Shown: in pieces, positions 30,079 to 38,412 of the stretch | How the letters are laid out: each line of letters opens with the position of its first letter | Numbering within the stretch: position 1 is the stretch's first letter | Assembly: GCF_004799035.1 (NCBI RefSeq) | Contig: NZ_MWIO01000016.1 | Span: 37,023-101,022, forward strand | Direction of reading: 5' to 3' | Source: Rhodanobacter lindaniclasticus | Lineage (GTDB): Bacteria > Pseudomonadota > Gammaproteobacteria > Xanthomonadales > Rhodanobacteraceae | DNA: 64,000 nucleotides | The notes under the pieces: model-generated | Databases searched by the model: none | What the model was told of the DNA's origin: nothing | The model's input: only the letters and a program-made list of their open reading frames with translations | Position numbers and translations under genes: made by a program

Positions 30079-31068
30079 TCAGGGCCGCGCGGCGACCTCG
30101 GCCATGGTCGCCTCGATGCGTGCGCGCACCAGCGCGGCCACGCGCGCGGTTTCGCGCAGCGGGGGTTGCGGCGCGGTGCCGGGCGCGTCGAGGTCGTGCA
30201 GCAGGCCGGCCTCGCGCAGGGTCTGGTGAAAGCGCGCGATCTTCGGCGGCAGCGGAGCGCGGATGAAGGTGAGCACCGGACAACCGACCGCGCAGGCTTC
30301 GGACAGCATGTTCACCGAGTCCGGCGTGACCACCAGTCGATCGGCCCAGCCCAGCACGCCGGGGTAGGGGTTGCGGCCGTCGTCCTGGCCAGCCCAGAGC
30401 AGGCCAGGCACGTCGACCAGCAACGGCCGCAGGGTTTCGATGAGCGCCAGCGGCGTGCGTCGCGAGCCGAGCACCAGCAGGCTGCCGCCTTCGGCGCGCT
30501 GGCGCGCCAGCAGTTGCCGGGCCAGCGCAGCGGCGTAGTCGGCATCCAGCGCAATGCCGCGACGCGGCCCGCCCAGCAGCACGCCCACGCGCGGCCGCGG
30601 CAGCTCCTCGAAATGCGGGCAGGCATCGCGGCCGTCGGCCAGCCACTCGTCGTCGACGGTGTTGAGCGAGCCCAGCGTGGTCAGCACGTTGGCGCCGTGC
30701 AGTTCGTCGTGGCGCGGCGCCACCACGGTGTCCCACAGCGCGGGGTCGATGCGGGGATCGAGAATCTGCACGGTGTGGCAGCGGCGCTCCGTCAGCGGCC
30801 GCAGCAGACGGGTGAACAACGCGGCGGCGCGACCGCAGCCGATCGCCACCGCAGGCCACGGCGGCGCGAACCAGGCCCTCTGCGCGGCCGGCAGCGCGAG
30901 CCGTCCGCCCGCGGTCAGCCGCGGCGCCAGCCATGACCACGGCGCGCGCGGTTCCAGCAGCAGGTGGCGGCGCGGCAGTTGCAGGTGCTCGGCCAGCGCC
31001 AGCGCCTGGCGCTGGTTTCCGGCCGCCGCGTCGGTGATCACCCAGCATTCGCCGTGGAGCTTCAGCAT
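30079..31068 (-). CDS. ELM1 family (DUF1022) protein, glycosyltransferase-like
   Basis: 329 residues. The start MLKLHGECWVITDAAAGNQR is typical of the family, which takes its name from the plant mitochondrial fission factor ELM1. The sequence suggests a GT-B-like Rossmann pair: VAIGCGRAAALFTRLL in the first half and LVVTPDSVNMLSEACAVGCP in the second, with PRVGVLLGGPRRG in between. The bacterial function is unknown; envelope glycan work is plausible given the neighbours. It ends 9 bp from the convergent diguanylate cyclase. Confidence 0.85.
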   Translation of the reverse strand: MLKLHGECWVITDAAAGNQRQALALAEHLQLPRRHLLLEPRAPWSWLAPRLTAGGRLALPAAQRAWFAPPWPAVAIGCGRAAALFTRLLRPLTERRCHTVQILDPRIDPALWDTVVAPRHDELHGANVLTTLGSLNTVDDEWLADGRDACPHFEELPRPRVGVLLGGPRRGIALDADYAAALARQLLARQRAEGGSLLVLGSRRTPLALIETLRPLLVDVPGLLWAGQDDGRNPYPGVLGWADRLVVTPDSVNMLSEACAVGCPVLTFIRAPLPPKIARFHQTLREAGLLHDLDAPGTAPQPPLRETARVAALVRARIEATMAEVAARP

Positions 31069-31249
31069 GGGTCTGTGCGCGGCAAGATTGTTTCCCGAAT
31101 CAACACGATGCGTTTCCCCACCGGAGGTCGGCCGCGTGCCGGCGGCCTGTACACTGGAATTTCCGGCCACCGTGTCGGTGTGGCTCTCGCGAAGGATACC
31201 GTGCGACAGCCAGAAGCAGCCTCTCGTCCTTGTTCAATGGAGTCTTCGC

Positions 31250-31843
31250 ATGTCCTCACTGAAATATCTCTTGCTCGCCGGCCTGCTGGGCGCGGCGGTT
31301 TCCGCGCAGGCAGCGCCGGTGACCTACAAGCTCGACCCCAACCACACGATGGTGCTGTTCAGCTGGAACCATTTCGGCTATTCCAACCCCACCGCGGACC
31401 TTGGCCTGGGCGAAGGCACGATCGTGTTCGACGAACAGCATCCGGCGCAGTCCAGCGTCGAGGTGACCCTGCCGCTGGCGCGGCTGGATACCCACGTGGC
31501 GGCGCTGGACGAGCATCTGAAGAAGGCCGATTTCTTCGATGCGGAGAAGTATCCGGTAGTGACCTTCAAGAGCAGCAACGTCGAACCGCTGGGCGACAAC
31601 AAGTTCAAGGTCACCGGCGACCTCACCGTGCATGGCGTGACCCGGCCGGTGGTGCTCGACGCCACGCTGAACCGGATCGGCCCGCATCCGATGGGCAAGG
31701 CGCAGTCGATCGGCTTCGACGCCACCGCCACGCTGAAGCGCTCGGAGTTCGGCGTGGGCGCCTATGTGCCCAACGTCAGCGACGAGGTGCACGTGCGCAT
31801 CACCACCGAGGGTTCGGTGCCGAAGGAGGCCGCGGCGAAGTAA
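31250..31843 (+). CDS. YceI family periplasmic lipid-binding protein
   Basis: 197 residues. A signal peptide (MSSLKYLLLAGLLGAAVSAQA) is followed by the YceI lipocalin-like barrel: YKLDPNHTMVLFSWNHFGYS, TLPLARLDTHVAALDEHLK, FDAEKYPVVTFKSS and VTGDLTVHGVTRPVVLD. YceI proteins bind polyprenoid-type lipids in the periplasm. TGGAG lies upstream of the ATG and a 17-bp terminator follows the stop. Confidence 0.93.
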   Translation: MSSLKYLLLAGLLGAAVSAQAAPVTYKLDPNHTMVLFSWNHFGYSNPTADLGLGEGTIVFDEQHPAQSSVEVTLPLARLDTHVAALDEHLKKADFFDAEKYPVVTFKSSNVEPLGDNKFKVTGDLTVHGVTRPVVLDATLNRIGPHPMGKAQSIGFDATATLKRSEFGVGAYVPNVSDEVHVRITTEGSVPKEAAAK

Positions 31844-31867
31844 TCGTCGCGCGGTCCGGCGCACTCG

Positions 31868-31907
31868 CACAAAAAAACCGCGCCATCATCGGCGCGGTTT
31901 TTTTGTG
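31868..31907. terminator. Bidirectional terminator between yceI and the Yip1-domain gene
   Basis: A perfect 17-bp stem (31868-31884 with 31891-31907), loop ATCATC, GC-rich core CCGCGCC/GGCGCGG and A7/T7 flanks. It serves yceI on the plus strand and the convergent membrane-protein gene on the minus strand. Confidence 0.95.
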
Positions 31908-31921
31908 CCGGTAGCCGCCGG

Positions 31922-33184
31922 TTATTCGGATTTCACGCCGCTGTCCTTCATCGACTCCAGCTTGCCCAGGTCGATGCTGCCCACCGCCGCCTTCAGCTCG
32001 TCGATGCTGTCGGCATTGCCGTTCGCCTTGACGGTGAAGCGCTTGCCGACGATCACGCTGTACTCGCCGGACTTCGACTGGTTGTCCCATTCCTCGTGGA
32101 TGAGGTTGCCGTTGTCGCTGTAGGTCTTCTCGTAACCGTGCTCGGTTTCCTTCTCCTCCTCCGGTGCCATCGCGCTGGCCATCGCGATGAAGCCCTTGGC
32201 GCCGCCGGTGTCGGTGACTTCCAGGGTGATGCGCTGGTTGTCGTCGCCGCGGTACTCGGCGCTCGCCTCCGACACCTGCATGCCCATCGCGCCGTTGCGC
32301 TCGGCGGAGATGCCGGTGCGCTTGAGGTTGCCCACGGCAGCGGGCAGGAACGCCTTGATCTGGTCGGGCGCCAGCGCCTCCACCGGGCCGCTGCTGCCGG
32401 ACATCGCGCCCATCATCTTGCCCATCGCGGCCGACTGCGCGGCGCTGTCGCCGGATTTCTGCGCTGCTTCCAGCTCCTTGCTGGCCTGCTCGGCGCGCTG
32501 GCCCATCGCCGCGAGCTTGCCCAGCGCGCTGTTGCCGTCGATGGTGACGGTGTCGCCGTTGCTGCCGGTCACGTGCATGCCGCTCATCGCCGCACCGCCC
32601 AGTGCACCGACGAAGATCAGGCCCAGGACCAGGCTCACGATCCAGCCCAGCACGATCGCGATGATCACGCTCACCGCGGTATAGCCGCCGGCCTTTTCCG
32701 CCGGGCACTGCATGGTGTGCGGCAGGCCCAGGTAGAGCAGGTAGATGCTGTAGACGCCGCCAACGAGCATGATCAGCAGGCCCAGCCACGGCACGATCAC
32801 GCCGATGCCGGCGATCCACCAGGCGGTCCAGGCGTAGGCCACCGTCTTCAGCGCCTGGATCAGGTTCGGCTTGGCGCCGAAGCTGCCGGCCAGCGCGTTG
32901 ATGATCAGCGCCATTACGTAGACCAGCACCAGCGACAGGATGTAGCCCAGGATCATCCTGCCGATGCCCGCGCCGATGCCGGCGCGCACGGTGACGCCCA
33001 TGAAACTGGTGCCGATCAGGCTGCCCTTGATGAACTGCGCAATCACCGGCAGGGCGGCGATGATGGCGATGTAGCCGAGATACAGGCTGTTGACCGTGGC
33101 CGGTTCGGCGGCGGCAACGGGCCACTCGGTCTTGGGTGTGGTCAGGATGTTCTTTGCGCGCGCGATGAGCTTTGCGGAATCCAT
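31922..33184 (-). CDS. Yip1-domain inner-membrane protein with C-terminal soluble region
   Basis: 420 residues. The N-terminal half is a five-helix Yip1/YIF1-like domain (KNILTTPKTEWPVAAAEPAT, then helices such as YLGYIAIIAALPVIAQFI and LGYILSLVLVYVMALIINAL, to about residue 205). The C-terminal half is soluble: a helical QRAEQASKELEAAQKSGD stretch, a Met/Ser/Gly-rich segment, and a beta-rich domain ending DLGKLESMKDSGVKSE. GGGAGC precedes the ATG. Function unknown; the soluble extension is unlike minimal Yip1 proteins. Confidence 0.85.
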   Translation of the reverse strand: MDSAKLIARAKNILTTPKTEWPVAAAEPATVNSLYLGYIAIIAALPVIAQFIKGSLIGTSFMGVTVRAGIGAGIGRMILGYILSLVLVYVMALIINALAGSFGAKPNLIQALKTVAYAWTAWWIAGIGVIVPWLGLLIMLVGGVYSIYLLYLGLPHTMQCPAEKAGGYTAVSVIIAIVLGWIVSLVLGLIFVGALGGAAMSGMHVTGSNGDTVTIDGNSALGKLAAMGQRAEQASKELEAAQKSGDSAAQSAAMGKMMGAMSGSSGPVEALAPDQIKAFLPAAVGNLKRTGISAERNGAMGMQVSEASAEYRGDDNQRITLEVTDTGGAKGFIAMASAMAPEEEKETEHGYEKTYSDNGNLIHEEWDNQSKSGEYSVIVGKRFTVKANGNADSIDELKAAVGSIDLGKLESMKDSGVKSE

Positions 33185-33384
33185 GGTCTGCTCCCGATCA
33201 GATGCCCGAAATCCGGCGCGGAGCGCCGGAACATGGTTGATTTCCCCTGGTGCGTGACGCAGCTTGCTGCCGGTGGTGGCGGGACGCGGATCCGGACCCC
33301 TCCCGCGGCTGCCGCGGCCCCCGCCTGACAGCAACCTCCAGCCTGCTACCATTTGCAGCCTGCTGTCCAGTCCGGAGTCCGCTG

Positions 33385-33594
33385 ATGTCTTCCCCCGCTG
33401 TCGCGACGGTGCCCCTGGTGCCGGCAAATGCCGAAAATCGTTACGAAGTGACGCGGCGGGACCTCCCGCTGTCATGCCCGATGCCGGGCATGGTGCTGTG
33501 GAACTCCCACCCGAAGGTTTATCTGCCGATCGTCGATGATGGCGGGGAGTCAACCTGCGCCTACTGCGGCGCGCATTACGTCCTGCGCGACTGA
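33385..33594 (+). CDS. Small CHCC-type zinc-finger protein
   Basis: 69 residues with the CHCC zinc-finger pattern seen in NDUFS6-like proteins and in bacterial homologues: Cys in LPLSCPMPG, His in NSHPKVYLP, then CAYCGAHYVL. CGGAG lies upstream of the ATG. It lies just ahead of the glycosyltransferase gene (54-bp gap). The function in bacteria is unknown. Confidence 0.88.
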   Translation: MSSPAVATVPLVPANAENRYEVTRRDLPLSCPMPGMVLWNSHPKVYLPIVDDGGESTCAYCGAHYVLRD

Positions 33595-33620
33595 TCCCCG
33601 GACCCGATCGGCGGTCTGCC

Positions 33621-33650
33621 ATGGCATTTTTTTTGCTTATTTTTTGCCAT
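33621..33650 (+). promoter_or_regulatory. T-tract hairpin over the glycosyltransferase start codon
   Basis: Inverted arms ATGGCA (33621-33626) and TGCCAT (33645-33650) enclose T8 and T6 runs; the right arm contains the first two bases of the ATG. It may be a terminator for the CHCC gene or a start-site control hairpin. Confidence 0.4.
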
Positions 33651-34806
33651 GAAAGCCGCCAGTCCTGAGCTCATGCCCAGCATCGCCGTGCCCGCCAAGC
33701 TGCTGACCGTGGTCCAGCTGATCCCCGCGCTGCATTCGGGCGGCGCGGAGCGCTCGGCGCTGGAGATCGCGCGCGCGCTGGTGCAGGCCGGCCACCGCTC
33801 GGTGGTGATTTCCGCCAGCGGGCGGCTGGTGGAGCAGTTGCAGGCCGAAGGCAGCGAGCACATCGCGCTCGACCTGGGGCGCAAGTCGCTGAGCACCCTG
33901 GGTCGCATCGGCGCGCTGCGGCGCCTGCTGCGCGAGCTGAAGCCGGACATCGTGCATGCGCGCTCGCGGTTGCCGGCGTGGGTGGGCTGGTGGGCGCTGC
34001 GCGGCGTTTCCCCGCGGCCGCATTTCGTCACCACCGTGCATGGCTTCAATTCGCCGGGCCGCTACAGCTCGATCCTGCTGCGCGGCGAGCGCGTCATCGT
34101 GGTGTCGCAGACCTTGCGTGACTACGTGCTCAGCCACTACCGCTGGCTGGAGCCTGGTCGCGTGCGGGTGATCCCGCGCGGGATCGACCAGGAGGCGTTT
34201 CCCTACGGGCACCGGCCGGACGACGCGTGGCACAAGGCGTTTTTCGCGGAGTTCCCCGCGCTCGCCGGTGCGCCGCTGCTGACCATGCCGGCGCGCGGTA
34301 CGCGGCTGAAGGGTCATCACGACGCGATCGAGCTGGTGGCCGACCTCAAGCGTCGCGGCATCGAGGTGCGGCTGCTGCTGCTGGGCGTGATCGAACCCGG
34401 CCGCGAAGCCTACGTGGCCGAGCTGCAGGAACTGATCCGCCTGCGCGGGGTGACCTCGCAGGTGGTGCTGTCGCCGCCGCGTGACGACATCCGCGACATC
34501 TATGCGCTGTCCGCGCTGGTGCTGCAGCTGTCGAACAAGCCCGAAACGTTCGGGCGCACCGTGATCGAGGCGCTGTCGCTGTGCCGACCGGTGCTGGGCT
34601 ACGCCCACGGCGGCGTCGGCGAACTGCTGGCCGAGCTGTATCCCGCCGGACGGGTGCCGCTGGGCGATCGCGAGCGGCTGGTCGAGCGCGCGGCCGAGTT
34701 GCTGCGGGTGGCGCCGCCGATCTCGCCGTTGCAGAGCTACCGGCTCAGCGACATGCAGCAGGCCACGCTGGCGCTCTACGACGAAGTGAGCCAGCGGCAA
34801 GGCTGA
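33649..34806 (+). CDS. Glycosyltransferase family 4, LPS-type
   Basis: 385 residues. GT-B fold: N-terminal VVQLIPALHSGGAERSALEI (nucleotide-sugar transferase opening), middle VTTVHGFNSPGRYSSILLRG, and C-terminal donor domain with VIPRGIDQEAFPYG, LTMPARGTRLKGHHDAIELV and PETFGRTVIEALSLCRPVLG, the E-x7-E region of GT4 enzymes. It lies directly upstream of an O-antigen ligase and near lpxL and waaA, so it probably builds LPS core or O-chain. No Shine-Dalgarno sequence is evident at 33649; an ATG at 33673 (MPSIAVPAK) is an alternative. Confidence 0.9.
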   Translation: MKAASPELMPSIAVPAKLLTVVQLIPALHSGGAERSALEIARALVQAGHRSVVISASGRLVEQLQAEGSEHIALDLGRKSLSTLGRIGALRRLLRELKPDIVHARSRLPAWVGWWALRGVSPRPHFVTTVHGFNSPGRYSSILLRGERVIVVSQTLRDYVLSHYRWLEPGRVRVIPRGIDQEAFPYGHRPDDAWHKAFFAEFPALAGAPLLTMPARGTRLKGHHDAIELVADLKRRGIEVRLLLLGVIEPGREAYVAELQELIRLRGVTSQVVLSPPRDDIRDIYALSALVLQLSNKPETFGRTVIEALSLCRPVLGYAHGGVGELLAELYPAGRVPLGDRERLVERAAELLRVAPPISPLQSYRLSDMQQATLALYDEVSQRQG

Positions 34807-34861
34807 GCACGCGCCGTTGCGGCGTGCCTACAATGCGCGCTGGTTCCCGCCTGGCCCAGCC

Positions 34862-36157
34862 ATGACTACCTTCGGCAGTTCACTCAAGGCCGCGCTGCAT
34901 TCCCCCCTGCTGCCGTTCTGGCTGGTGATCGCGCTGTTGCCGTTCGGACGCAGCGCGGAGCTGGGCACGCTGTTGTGCCTGCTCGGCGTGATCATGCTGT
35001 TCGCCCGTGACCCGGCGGCGCTGCGCCAGCACCCCGGCGCGCAGCTGCTGCTGTGGCTGCTGGCCGCCTACGTGGCGGCCGCGCTGTTTTCGGCGGTGGA
35101 TGCGATTCGTCCCGGCAAGAGCTGGAGCACCGTGGCTGCCACGCTGCGTTACGTGCCGCTGGGTCTGTATGCCTGCTTCGCGATCCGTCGCGAGGCCAAG
35201 CTGCAGGCCTTGTACATCGCCGTCGCCGCGGTACTTGCGCTGTGGTGCGCGGACGCGTGGGTGCAGGCGCTCACCGGCTGGAGCCTGGGCGGCCACCCGG
35301 AGGCGCTGCGGGTATCCGGCATTTTCGGCGCCGACAACCTGAAGCTTGGCCCCAGCCTGGCGGTGCTGTCGCCGTTCGCGTTGTGGGTGGCGCGGCAACG
35401 CTGGGGCCGGCCGGGGCTGGTACTTGCCGCGGTGCTGGTGCTGGGCCCGGTGCTGCTGGCCGGCTCGCGCTCGGCGTGGCTGTGCTACGTACTGGTGCTG
35501 GCCGGTTTCGCCTGGCAAGAGGCGCGCACGCTGTGGCGCTTCTCGCTGTGGTGCGCGGCCGCTGCTTTGCTGTTGGCGCTGGCCGGCGTGGTGGCGTGGA
35601 ACACCTCGGTGCGCTTCCACGACCGGATGGCGCGCAGCCTGCTGGTGCTGCACGGCACCGACCGTTCGGTGGACACGGCGCTCAGCGGTCGGCTCGACAT
35701 CTGGCGGGTCGGCGTGGCGATGACGGCGGCGCATCCGGTCAACGGCGTGGGCGTGCGCGGTTTCCGTTACGCCTATCCGCAGTTCGCGCCGGCCAACGAT
35801 CACTTCGTGGTCTCGGCCGAAGCGTGCGGCGTCGGCGAGGGCGCCTGCCACCCGCATCAGCTGCTGCTGGAAATCCTCACCAATACCGGCCTGCTGGGGC
35901 TGGCGTTGTGGCTGGCTGCGGCGGGCCTGGCGTGGCGGGCCTGGCGTCGGGTGGGCGCGGCGGCTCGCGCGCGCGCGTTTCCGGTCAGCCTGGCGCTGGG
36001 CGTGATGCTGTTCCCGCTGAACTCGCACCTGGCGTTCTACTCCGCCTGGTGGGGCCTGCTGTTCGCGTGGCTGCTGGGGTTGTGGTGCGCGGCCCTGTAC
36101 GTCGAGCGCTCGCCCGCGGTCAGTACACCGGCGGCAGTCCCGGCGGTCGGGTCTTGA
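34862..36157 (+). CDS. O-antigen ligase family (Wzy_C) membrane protein
   Basis: 431 residues with about ten to twelve predicted helices. The Wzy_C-type core contains LLAGSRSAWLCYVLVLAGFA, a periplasmic loop with GTDRSVDTALSGRLDIWRVG and AMTAAHPVNGVGVRGFRYAY, and HPHQLLLEILTNTGLLGLAL. These Arg and His residues are the conserved ones of WaaL/Wzy-type enzymes. It would join O-polysaccharide to lipid A-core in the periplasm. It sits 55 bp after the glycosyltransferase gene, probably one operon. Its last 38 bp overlap the convergent acyltransferase gene. Confidence 0.9.
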   Translation: MTTFGSSLKAALHSPLLPFWLVIALLPFGRSAELGTLLCLLGVIMLFARDPAALRQHPGAQLLLWLLAAYVAAALFSAVDAIRPGKSWSTVAATLRYVPLGLYACFAIRREAKLQALYIAVAAVLALWCADAWVQALTGWSLGGHPEALRVSGIFGADNLKLGPSLAVLSPFALWVARQRWGRPGLVLAAVLVLGPVLLAGSRSAWLCYVLVLAGFAWQEARTLWRFSLWCAAAALLLALAGVVAWNTSVRFHDRMARSLLVLHGTDRSVDTALSGRLDIWRVGVAMTAAHPVNGVGVRGFRYAYPQFAPANDHFVVSAEACGVGEGACHPHQLLLEILTNTGLLGLALWLAAAGLAWRAWRRVGAAARARAFPVSLALGVMLFPLNSHLAFYSAWWGLLFAWLLGLWCAALYVERSPAVSTPAAVPAVGS

Positions 36158-37055
36158 AGCGCTTGTGCACCCACAGGTATTGCTCCGGCGCCTCGCGCAC
36201 CATCTGCTCGATGCAGGCGTTGACGCGGGCGGTGTCGTCGAGCACGTCTGTTCCGGGGAAATCCTCCAGCGGTGCACCCAGGCGCAGCACGTAAGCCGAA
36301 CCATCGGGCAGGCGGCGGTGGAAGAACGGGATGACCACTGCGCCGGACAGCCGCGCCAGGTGGTGGGTGGCGGTGATGGTGGCCGCCGGCACGCCGAAGA
36401 ACGGCACGAACACGGTGTCCTTGCTGCGCATGTCCTGGTCCGGCGCGTACCACAGCGTGCCGCCGGCGCGCAGGTATTTCACGGTGCCGCGGATGTCGTC
36501 CTTGTCGAACATCGCCGCGGCGTAGCGCAGCCGCGCGCGCAGCACCACCCATTCGAACACCGTCGAATCCATGCGCCGGTACATGCCGGCGATGCGGATG
36601 CGTTGCGACACCAGCCGCGCGCACAACTCCAGGTGCGAGAAGTGGCCGCCGACCAGCAGCACGCCCTTGCCGCGCGCACGCGCCGCTTCCAGGTGTTCCA
36701 GCCCCTCGATGGTGGTCGGCAGTGCGGCCATGCGCCGGTTGCTGCCCAGCCAGCCGAGCGCGAACTCCACCATCATCATGCCGATGTCACGCAGGTTGGC
36801 GTCGACCAGTGCCGCGCGCTGCGTCGGGTCGAGCGCGGGGAAACACAGCGCGATGTTGGCGGCGGCGATGCGCCGCCGCGCCGAGGGAACGCGCGCCACC
36901 AGCGCGCCGAGCCGACGCCCCAGCCATGGCAACAGCGCCTGCGGCAGATGCGCGATCAGCCACACCGCCGCCACGCCCAGCCATGCCGGCCAGTGGCGGG
37001 GAGCGAGCAGCGATCGGGTGAACTCGGGGCGGGGCATGCCGGGCATCGTCGGCAT
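36120..37055 (-). CDS. Lipid A late acyltransferase (LpxL/HtrB family)
   Basis: 311 residues from ATG 37055; in-frame ATGs at 37046 and 37037 are alternatives. An N-terminal membrane segment (WLGVAAVWLIAHLPQALLPW) is followed by the HX4E catalytic motif in GGHFSHLELCARLV (about residue 137) and by AGMYRRMDSTVFEWVVLRAR, RAGGTLWYAPDQD, VFVPFFGVPAATITATHHLA and EQYLWVHKRFKTRP. It adds a secondary acyl chain to Kdo2-lipid IVA; waaA, which makes that substrate, is divergently transcribed from it. Confidence 0.93.
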   Translation of the reverse strand: MPTMPGMPRPEFTRSLLAPRHWPAWLGVAAVWLIAHLPQALLPWLGRRLGALVARVPSARRRIAAANIALCFPALDPTQRAALVDANLRDIGMMMVEFALGWLGSNRRMAALPTTIEGLEHLEAARARGKGVLLVGGHFSHLELCARLVSQRIRIAGMYRRMDSTVFEWVVLRARLRYAAAMFDKDDIRGTVKYLRAGGTLWYAPDQDMRSKDTVFVPFFGVPAATITATHHLARLSGAVVIPFFHRRLPDGSAYVLRLGAPLEDFPGTDVLDDTARVNACIEQMVREAPEQYLWVHKRFKTRPPGLPPVY

Positions 37056-37131
37056 TGTAGCGGGCCACCCGCGCGCGAGCTCGCCCGTGGCGCTGTCGCT
37101 ATACTCGCGCGTTGATTGCAAGGATCGACCG

Positions 37132-38400
37132 TTGCGCTTCCTGTACACCCTCGCGATGTTCCTGGCCACGCCGGTGCTGGTGCTGCGCCTGCTCTTGCGG
37201 GGGCTGCGTTCGTCACCGCCCTACCAACGACGCTGGCTGGAGCGTTTCGGCTCGTTCGAGGCGCCCGGCTTCAGTGGCAGCCTGTGGGTCCACGCGGTGT
37301 CGGTCGGCGAGGTGAATGCCGCCGAGCCGCTGATCAAGGCGCTGCAGCGCAGCTACGCGAACGCGCCGCTGGTGATCACCACCGTCACTCCCACGGGTGC
37401 TGCGCGCGTGCAGCAACTGTTCGGCGACAGCGTGTTCCACGTGTACCTGCCGTACGACCTGCCGTTCGCGGTGCGCCGCTTCATGAAGCGGGTACGGCCA
37501 CGCCTGGCCGTGATCGTGGAAACCGAGATCTGGCCCAATCTCTACTTTGCCTGTCGCCGGCGCGGCATCCCGTTGATGATCGTCAATGCGCGCTTGTCCG
37601 CACGCTCGATGCGCGGCTACAAGCCGCTGCGCAGCCTGGCCGCATCGGCGCTGCGCTGCGTGAGCGTGATCGCTGCCCAGTCGCGCACCGATGCGGCGCG
37701 CTACCGGCTGCTGGGGGCCGATCCGCAAAAGGTGCTGGTCAGCGGCAACATGAAGTTCGACATGCCGATCCCCGAGGGCGCGGTGGCGGCCGGCGCGGCG
37801 ATGCGCGCGCATTGGGGCGCGCGGCGCCCGGTGTGGATGGCGGCCAGCACGCACGACGGCGAGGAGCTGGCGGCGCTGGAGGCGCATCTGAAGGTGCTGC
37901 AGCGATTGCCCGATGCGCTGCTGCTGCTGGCCCCGCGCCACCCCGAGCGTTTCCGGCTGGTAGAGCACACCGTGCGCAACCTCGGTTTCCGGGTGGCCAC
38001 GCGCAGCGCCGACGGGGTGCCGGCGGGCACGCACCAGGTCTGCGTGATCGACGCCATGGGTGAACTGATGCCCTTCTTCGCAGGCAGCGACGTGGCCTTC
38101 GTGGGTGGCAGCCTGGTGCCGATCGGTGGGCACAACGTGCTGGAGCCGGCGGCGCTGTCGGTGCCCGTGCTGGTGGGGCCGTACACGTTCAACTTTGAGG
38201 AGATCACCCGCAGCCTGATCGAGCAGGGCGGCGCCGAGCGGGTGTCGGCGGCCGACCAGCTCGGCCCGCATCTGCTGCAGTTGCTGCTCGATGCGCCGCG
38301 CCGCGAGCGGATGGGCGATGCCGCTCAGTTGGTGTTCGAACGCGAGCGCGGCGCCGTGCGGCGGGTGATGCGTCTGGTCGACGGGTTGCTGCAGGAGTAG
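37132..38400 (+). CDS. waaA: Kdo transferase (3-deoxy-D-manno-octulosonic acid transferase)
   Basis: 422 residues (E. coli 425). It attaches Kdo residues to lipid IVA. The start is a TTG (37132) preceded by AAGGA seven bases upstream, giving MRFLYTLAMFLATPVLVLRL, which matches the MELLYTALLYL start of E. coli WaaA; no ATG fits. Family motifs: WVHAVSVGEVNAAEPLI, VITTVTPTGAARVQ, VETEIWPNLYFAC, NARLSARS, SGNMKFDMP, LAPRHPERF and FVGGSLVPIGGHNVLEPAA. A TATACT -10-like box lies at 37100. It ends 12 bp from the convergent tolC. Confidence 0.96.
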   Translation: MRFLYTLAMFLATPVLVLRLLLRGLRSSPPYQRRWLERFGSFEAPGFSGSLWVHAVSVGEVNAAEPLIKALQRSYANAPLVITTVTPTGAARVQQLFGDSVFHVYLPYDLPFAVRRFMKRVRPRLAVIVETEIWPNLYFACRRRGIPLMIVNARLSARSMRGYKPLRSLAASALRCVSVIAAQSRTDAARYRLLGADPQKVLVSGNMKFDMPIPEGAVAAGAAMRAHWGARRPVWMAASTHDGEELAALEAHLKVLQRLPDALLLLAPRHPERFRLVEHTVRNLGFRVATRSADGVPAGTHQVCVIDAMGELMPFFAGSDVAFVGGSLVPIGGHNVLEPAALSVPVLVGPYTFNFEEITRSLIEQGGAERVSAADQLGPHLLQLLLDAPRRERMGDAAQLVFERERGAVRRVMRLVDGLLQE

Positions 38401-38412
38401 GTGGCCAGCGCC

